This document shows positions 6,783 to 10,710 of a stretch of 10,710 nucleotides of DNA, in pieces. Source of the stretch: Treponema sp. (lineage in GTDB: Bacteria; Spirochaetota; Spirochaetia; Treponematales; Breznakiellaceae); the NCBI GenBank assembly GCA_009785045.1, contig WQXC01000056.1, positions 1-10,710 on the forward strand, given 5' to 3'. Numbering within the stretch: the first letter of the stretch is position 1; each line of letters starts with the position of its first letter. A program made the position numbers and the translations under genes. The notes beneath the pieces were generated by a model that saw only the letters and a program-made list of their open reading frames with translations, made no database searches and was not told the origin of the DNA.

Positions 6783-8510
6783 TTAAGATTTCTTTACAAT
6801 TTTTCCCCAGGTGTCGCGAAGGCCAACGGTTCTGTTGAACACGAGCTTGTTGCCGTCTGCAGATGAATCAGGATCACGGACAAAGTAACCAAGCCGCTCG
6901 AACTGGACGGGTTTGCCCTGCGCTGCATTTGCAACCGCAGGTTCACCCCATGCATTTTCAATAACTTCAAGAGAATCGTGGTTAAAGAAATCGGTAAAAT
7001 CGCTTAAACTTCCGTCCGCGCGATTTTTAACATCCGTGGGACGTTCAACATTAAACAAATAATCGTAAAGACGCACTTCCATGGGTACCGCATTCGCTGC
7101 ACAAACCCAATGAATCGTACCTTTTACTTTTTTATTATCAGGAGCATTTCCGCCTTTTGTTCCGGGATCATATGTGCAGCGAACGGCTGTAATGTTTCCG
7201 GCGCTGTCTCTGTCAAAACCGGTGCAGGTAACGATATACGCATAACGCAGGCGCACCGAGTTGCCGGGAAAAAGCCGGAAATATTTTGGCGGCGGAGCTT
7301 CTTCAAAGTCATCCCGCTCTATCCACAATTCACGCGAAAACGGCACACGGCGGATTCCTGCGGATTCATCTTCCGGGTTGTTTACAGCTTCAAGTTCTTC
7401 GGTACTGTTTTCAGGATAATTTTCGATAATTAATTTCAACGGACGCAGTACAGCCATTACACGGGCTGCTCGTTTGTTTAAATCTTCGCGAAGGCAGTAT
7501 TCAAGGAAAGCAATGTCTACCATGCTGTCTGTTTTGGCAATACCAATCTGCGAAACAAAGCTGCGGATTGCTTCCGGCGTGTATCCGCGGCGGCGTAATC
7601 CTGCAATTGTCGGCATTCTTGGATCGTCCCAGCCGGAAACATACTTTTCCTGCACAAGTTTTAACAGCCAGCGTTTGCTCATAACAGTGTAAGACAAGTT
7701 AAGGCGCGCAAACTCTATCTGGCGTGACGGAAAAACTTCGGCTTCCTTTATAAACCAGTCGTATAATGGACGGTGTATTTCGTATTCCAGAGAACAAAGC
7801 GAATGTGTTATCCCCTCTTTTGCGTCAGAAAGCGGATGCTGAAAATCATACATGGGATAAATGCACCAGGTATCGCCTGTACGGTAATGATGTTCGCGGC
7901 GGATACGGTACATTACAGGATCGCGCATAACAAGGTTAGGATGAGCCATATCGATTTTTGCACGCAGTGTCCTTGCGCCGTCTGGGTATTCGCCTGCGCG
8001 CATTCTGGCAAACAGGTCAAGATTTTCTTCTACAGAACGATCTCTGTAAGGGCTGTTTCTGCCGGGCGGAGTATCGGTAATATTATTTTTATCTGCAACT
8101 GCAGTGCCGCGGTACTCCCGTATTTCTTCATCAGTCAGATCATCAACATAAGCGCTTCCTTTTTTGATAATCTTTACAGCCATGTCATAAAGGAATTCGT
8201 AATAATCAGAAGCATAAAATTCCCTGTCTTCCCAGTCGTATCCCATCCATTTAACATCACGCTTGATTGCCTCAACATACGAGATGTCTTCTTTCTCCGG
8301 GTTCGTATCATCAAAGCGAAGGTTGCACTTGCCGCCAAAACGTTCTGCCATGATAAAGTCGATATAAAATGCCTTGCAGTGCCCGATGTGCAGCCAGCCG
8401 TTCGGTTCCGGCGGAAATCGCGTATGCACATAACTAAAACGTTTATTAAAAAGGTCTTCTTTAATAAATTCGCTGATAAAATCAGAGCCTGTATTTTCGG
8501 AGTTAGTCAT
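6783..8510 (-). CDS. glnS: Glutaminyl-tRNA synthetase
   Basis: This 575-aa class I aminoacyl-tRNA synthetase charges tRNA-Gln with glutamine. The catalytic core shows RFPPEPNGWLHIGHCKA with HIGH at 41-44, the LRFDDTNP motif (64-70) and VMSKR as the KMSKS loop (MSKR 277-280). The order and spacing match E. coli GlnRS. The C-terminal half carries the two beta-barrel anticodon-binding domains (GTIHWV, YDYLFNVERP). A larger frame opens at 8573, but ATG 8510 is chosen because AGGA lies about 8 nt upstream and the protein then begins just before the conserved region. It starts 17 nt after the stop of the upstream hypothetical gene, so the two are probably co-transcribed. Its stop abuts that of the convergent xylanase with no gap. 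Confidence 0.95.
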   Translation of the reverse strand: MTNSENTGSDFISEFIKEDLFNKRFSYVHTRFPPEPNGWLHIGHCKAFYIDFIMAERFGGKCNLRFDDTNPEKEDISYVEAIKRDVKWMGYDWEDREFYASDYYEFLYDMAVKIIKKGSAYVDDLTDEEIREYRGTAVADKNNITDTPPGRNSPYRDRSVEENLDLFARMRAGEYPDGARTLRAKIDMAHPNLVMRDPVMYRIRREHHYRTGDTWCIYPMYDFQHPLSDAKEGITHSLCSLEYEIHRPLYDWFIKEAEVFPSRQIEFARLNLSYTVMSKRWLLKLVQEKYVSGWDDPRMPTIAGLRRRGYTPEAIRSFVSQIGIAKTDSMVDIAFLEYCLREDLNKRAARVMAVLRPLKLIIENYPENSTEELEAVNNPEDESAGIRRVPFSRELWIERDDFEEAPPPKYFRLFPGNSVRLRYAYIVTCTGFDRDSAGNITAVRCTYDPGTKGGNAPDNKKVKGTIHWVCAANAVPMEVRLYDYLFNVERPTDVKNRADGSLSDFTDFFNHDSLEVIENAWGEPAVANAAQGKPVQFERLGYFVRDPDSSADGNKLVFNRTVGLRDTWGKIVKKS

Positions 8511-8527
8511 TTTGTATTCCTTATAAA

Positions 8528-9112
8528 TCAAAAATTTGTCAAATAACAAAGGCCAAGGAGCAAAACAGCCCATAGTGTTTTGTCGCTCTTGTCTACGTTT
8601 TTATCATTCAATTCATTCAACAATTCAAGCTTGCCGCTGTACCACCAAAAGAGTCCCATCTGCGCATCAATGCGGAATGTGTATTCTGTAAAGTCATCTT
8701 TCTCGCTTTGTGCGCCAAAAAAAAGATACGCAAGTTCATCAAGGATGTCACTGAACTCATTTATGGCTTTTATATTATCTGCCTGCCCGATTGTCGACAT
8801 GAATAACGGTATTTCGTCCTGCAGTTTTCCCTTGCGGTTTTCATCGGATTTATCGACCCATGTTTTTTTTATTAAAAGGTCCAGATTGTTCTGAAACTGC
8901 TCCAGAAATATCCGCAACTCGCCGCTGCTTTTATCCATCGCGAGCAAGCGCTGATATTCAATGCCGATTCCAAGGGCTTTGGAGAAATCACCGGCGGCTT
9001 TTAAATCTGGTTTTTGTCCCCTAGTGAATCCGTCCCTGGGAAAGAGGCGTTCTGCCGCTTTACGGTAGTCGCCGGGCATTGTGATATTAAGCGATGTCTG
9101 ACCTCTATACAT
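8528..9112 (-). CDS. Unrecognised protein with hydrophobic C-terminal tail
   Basis: I do not recognise this protein of about 194 aa. It is mostly helical in character and charged in the middle (IKKTWVDKSDENRKGKL). The last ~15 residues are a hydrophobic run (TLWAVLLLGLCYLTNF) that could be a tail anchor or a buried helix. No catalytic motif or signal peptide is apparent. The ATG at 9112 is preferred; a GTG at 9118 would add two residues. Neither has a Shine-Dalgarno. It sits between a NUDIX gene (58-nt gap) and glnS (17-nt gap) on the same strand, so it is likely part of that transcription unit. That position gives no firm clue to function. Confidence 0.7.
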   Translation of the reverse strand: MYRGQTSLNITMPGDYRKAAERLFPRDGFTRGQKPDLKAAGDFSKALGIGIEYQRLLAMDKSSGELRIFLEQFQNNLDLLIKKTWVDKSDENRKGKLQDEIPLFMSTIGQADNIKAINEFSDILDELAYLFFGAQSEKDDFTEYTFRIDAQMGLFWWYSGKLELLNELNDKNVDKSDKTLWAVLLLGLCYLTNF

Positions 9113-9170
9113 AACCACTAGATTGATAAGAATTTAAGAAATAGTCAAGGCAGTAGAAATGCATGCCGGT

Positions 9171-9692
9171 TTATTTTTTAAGATATGCCTTAACTGCATT
9201 TGCCGTGGAGGGGAAGGCGAACTGGGAAAAATCGATTTCGTGAGGTTTCAGGAAACGTACAGCGGATATTTCGGCTTCTTCAAGGCGCAGGTCTTCCGGT
9301 TTTAAACCGGGAGCGCGAACAACAAAATACATATCGCATGTGTTGTAATTTATACCTTTATACTCGTACACATTGGAAAATGATGCAAACATTTCCGGAG
9401 GCTCAGGCGGTGTCCAGCCGATCTCTTCTTCCAGTTCACGGCAGAGCCCTTCGATAACGCCTTCGCCTATGTCAACAAAGCCGCCGGGTAAATCAAGCTT
9501 GCCAATTGCAGGCTCCTTGCCGCGGACAAGAAAAACAAGCCTATCTGATGAACTATCCGGCACAACAATTAAACAACCTGTTGCGGCAGCGATGTTATGG
9601 TAATAAACAAAACCGCAGTCCGGGCATTTAAAAAGCTTGCCTTCGCTAAAAGTGATTTTTTTTGACGCGCAAGCCGGGCAATAATTGAACAT
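9171..9692 (-). CDS. NUDIX hydrolase with N-terminal zinc ribbon
   Basis: This 173-aa protein should hydrolyse a nucleoside diphosphate linked to another group (X). A zinc ribbon opens the protein with Cys 5, 8, 23 and 26 (CPAC...CPDCG). The NUDIX box spans residues 71-93 and matches G-x5-E-x7-RE-U-x-EE-x-G-U exactly, with REL then EEEIGW. The zinc ribbon resembles that of NADH pyrophosphatase NudC, but the protein is shorter than NudC and lacks its extra N-terminal domain, so the substrate cannot be named. ATG 9692 has no Shine-Dalgarno. A perfect TATAAT lies 5 nt upstream, suggesting a leaderless mRNA. The gene heads a likely NUDIX-hypothetical-glnS unit. Confidence 0.9.
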   Translation of the reverse strand: MFNYCPACASKKITFSEGKLFKCPDCGFVYYHNIAAATGCLIVVPDSSSDRLVFLVRGKEPAIGKLDLPGGFVDIGEGVIEGLCRELEEEIGWTPPEPPEMFASFSNVYEYKGINYNTCDMYFVVRAPGLKPEDLRLEEAEISAVRFLKPHEIDFSQFAFPSTANAVKAYLKK

Positions 9693-9697
9693 ATGAC

Positions 9698-9703
9698 ATT
9701 ATA
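9698..9703 (-). promoter_or_regulatory. -10 box for the NUDIX gene, possibly leaderless
   Basis: On the minus strand TATAAT occupies 9703-9698, and ATG begins at 9692. A transcript starting the usual ~7 nt after the -10 would begin at or next to the start codon. No convincing -35 is present at 17-nt spacing, where the palindrome interior lies. Confidence 0.45.
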
Positions 9704-9705
9704 CA

Positions 9706-9783
9706 TGGTGTCAGTCACCTACGCTAGATATAGCGTCGGGCAAACAAGGACTACGCTGTAAATAGTATAGGTGACTGACACCA
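9706..9783. repeat. Long palindromic element in the divergent intergenic region
   Basis: Perfect 16-bp arms pair 9706-9721 (TGGTGTCAGTCACCTA) with 9768-9783. Inside, TATAGCGT (9729-9736) pairs with ACGCTGTA (9753-9760) with one G-U, and ACGCTA/TAGCGT (9721-9726/9731-9736) gives an alternative small hairpin. The 78-nt unit looks like a REP- or MITE-type element or a large operator. No transposase is nearby and no other copy is in the window. Confidence 0.75.
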
Positions 9784-9803
9784 GTCAAAAAAAATGCTAT
9801 AAT
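9775..9803 (+). promoter_or_regulatory. Promoter of the thioesterase gene using the palindrome as -35
   Basis: CTGACA (9775-9780) and TATAAT (9798-9803) are 17 nt apart, and TGC precedes the -10 to give an extended -10. The -35 hexamer lies wholly within the right arm of the palindrome. The ATG at 9810 is 6 nt after the -10, so the mRNA probably starts at or within 2 nt of the start codon. No Shine-Dalgarno exists, in agreement with leaderless initiation. Confidence 0.65.
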
Positions 9804-9809
9804 AAAAAT

Positions 9810-10202
9810 ATGGAAACACAATGCACATTAAAAGTAAGAACATACGAATGCGACAGCTATAATCATGTTAATAACGCAAATTACCTTAATTATCTGGAAT
9901 ATGCGCGTTATGAGTTTTTAAAGGACATCGGTTTTAATTACGAAGGAGCATTCAAAGCAGGTTACGGAACATATATTTCCCGCATAGAAATCGATTACAA
10001 AAGACCGGCATTTACCGATGATACGCTTCTTATAAAATCAAAACCGCTAAAAATGGGAGCTGTCAGCGGTACAATCTCCCAGGAAATTTGGCGCGGAGAG
10101 GATTTAATAATCGCAGCAAAAGTTACATGGGCGTTTGTAGATTCAAGAGGAATGCCGACAAAAATTCCTGCAGAGTTTGATGTGCCGGGATTAAAGCCGT
10201 AA
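9810..10202 (+). CDS. Acyl-CoA thioesterase, 4HBT hotdog family (YbgC/FadM-like)
   Basis: This 130-aa single hotdog-fold protein should hydrolyse an acyl-CoA thioester in the cytoplasm. The N-terminal RTYECDSYNHVNNANYLNYL block (10-29) contains Asp 15 at the position of the catalytic Asp in 4-hydroxybenzoyl-CoA thioesterase and YbgC, then the helix EYARYEFLKDIG. Later strands IEIDYKRPAFTDDTLLI and AAKVTWAFVD are typical. The frame stays open from a GTG at 9771, but that start lies inside the palindrome. ATG 9810 gives the normal family length and fits the promoter at 9775-9803. Substrate is unknown. The stop is 1 nt from the stop of the convergent ligase gene. Confidence 0.88.
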   Translation: METQCTLKVRTYECDSYNHVNNANYLNYLEYARYEFLKDIGFNYEGAFKAGYGTYISRIEIDYKRPAFTDDTLLIKSKPLKMGAVSGTISQEIWRGEDLIIAAKVTWAFVDSRGMPTKIPAEFDVPGLKP

Positions 10203-10203
10203 A

Positions 10204-10710
10204 TTAAACCACGCTTGTTTTTAATTTTCGCTCTTTTTCAGAACGGCTGATTGCAAGTTCAATTAGCCTTGTAATAAGGTCGGTGTACGAAATACCGCTT
10301 GATTCCCACATTTTTGGATACATACTAATTTTGGTAAAACCTGGCATTGTGTTTATCTCGTTTACGATTATTTCACCGTTGGACTTTAAAAAGAAATCTA
10401 CCCGCGAAAGCCCTTCGCAGCACAATACCCTAAAAACTTTTACGGCAAGTTCCTGAACGCGTTTTATTGCTGCATTATCAAGTTTAGCGGGTATTTCAAG
10501 CGCCGCGCCGTTGTCATCAAGATATTTGGCATCGTAAGAATAAAAGTCATGCGATGGAATAATTTCTCCTGGTAAAGATGCAACAGGATCCTCGTTGCCA
10601 AGCACCGCGCACTCAATCTCGCGCCCCGGTATGAATTCCTCTATAATAATTTTTGAATCATATAAAAATGCGTTTTTAATTGCTGTTTTATATTCTTCTT
10701 CATTGTTAAC
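10204..10710 (-). CDS. ddl: D-alanine--D-alanine ligase, C-terminal part (gene runs off the window)
   Basis: The visible 168 residues are the ATP-grasp C-terminal domain of the enzyme that makes the D-Ala-D-Ala dipeptide for peptidoglycan. The frame is open to the window edge at 10710, so the N-terminus lies outside; an internal GTG at 10605 is not the start. Family motifs are EEFIPGREIECAVLGN, the omega-loop FYSYDAKYLDD, SRVDFFL, and the Mg/ATP-binding NEINTMPGFT followed by ISMYP. The first SRVD residue is Ser where Ala is common. It converges on the thioesterase gene with one base between stops. Confidence 0.93.
   Translation of the reverse strand, partial: VNNEEEYKTAIKNAFLYDSKIIIEEFIPGREIECAVLGNEDPVASLPGEIIPSHDFYSYDAKYLDDNGAALEIPAKLDNAAIKRVQELAVKVFRVLCCEGLSRVDFFLKSNGEIIVNEINTMPGFTKISMYPKMWESSGISYTDLITRLIELAISRSEKERKLKTSVV

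Noticed and set aside
8514..8542. TTGACA (minus strand, 8542-8537) as a separate glnS promoter
   Set aside because: The hexamer 17 nt downstream is GAATAC, a poor -10 that overlaps the Shine-Dalgarno region. Read-through from the upstream gene is simpler.
7773..8546. A 257-codon plus-strand open frame antisense to glnS
   Set aside because: It lies almost wholly opposite the strongly conserved glnS coding sequence, its translation has no recognisable domain, and no Shine-Dalgarno or promoter supports it.

Overview
The window looks like chromosomal DNA of a host-associated spirochaete, most likely a Treponema relative from a plant-digesting gut such as termite hindgut or rumen. This rests on inference: spirochaete-style lipoproteins with relaxed lipoboxes, a GH11 xylanase made as a lipoprotein, a TonB-dependent vitamin uptake locus, and moderately AT-rich DNA with alternating GC- and AT-rich codons. 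No rRNA or marker gene fixes the taxon.

Region 1 (1-597) has no protein gene. It starts with extreme A/T low complexity and a 17-G tract (94-110). A good sigma-70 promoter (252-280) follows, then a cobalamin riboswitch (about 296-470) with a recognisable B12 box. A small CTCC-GAAA-GGAG hairpin carries the Shine-Dalgarno sequence of the first gene. Region 2 (598-5888) is a tightly packed plus-strand operon under that riboswitch. It holds an unknown lipoprotein, a BtuB-like TonB-dependent receptor, a BtuF-like binding lipoprotein, a BtuC-like permease and a BtuD-like ATPase. Each gene overlaps the next or lies within 11 nt of it. The set covers corrinoid transport from the outer membrane to the cytoplasm. 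The unknown first lipoprotein is the most interesting part, as a candidate surface or periplasmic corrinoid-handling partner.

Region 3 (5889-6782) is a GH11 endo-xylanase lipoprotein with its own extended -10 promoter. It ends exactly where the convergent glnS ends. Region 4 (6783-9692, minus strand) reads, in transcription order, as a zinc-ribbon NUDIX hydrolase, an unrecognised protein of about 194 aa, and glutaminyl-tRNA synthetase. Region 5 (9693-9809) is a divergent intergenic gap built around a long palindrome with 16-bp perfect arms. Perfect TATAAT boxes lie only 5-6 nt from the start codons on both sides, so both flanking mRNAs may be leaderless. Region 6 (9810-10710) has a hotdog acyl-CoA thioesterase converging, with a 1-nt gap, on the 3' part of a D-Ala-D-Ala ligase gene that runs off the window.

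The main lead is the riboswitch-headed B12 operon with its novel lipoprotein. Next come two palindromic elements: one inside the 5' end of the BtuF-like gene, where it seems to lengthen the signal peptide, and one that appears to supply a -35 box to the thioesterase gene.
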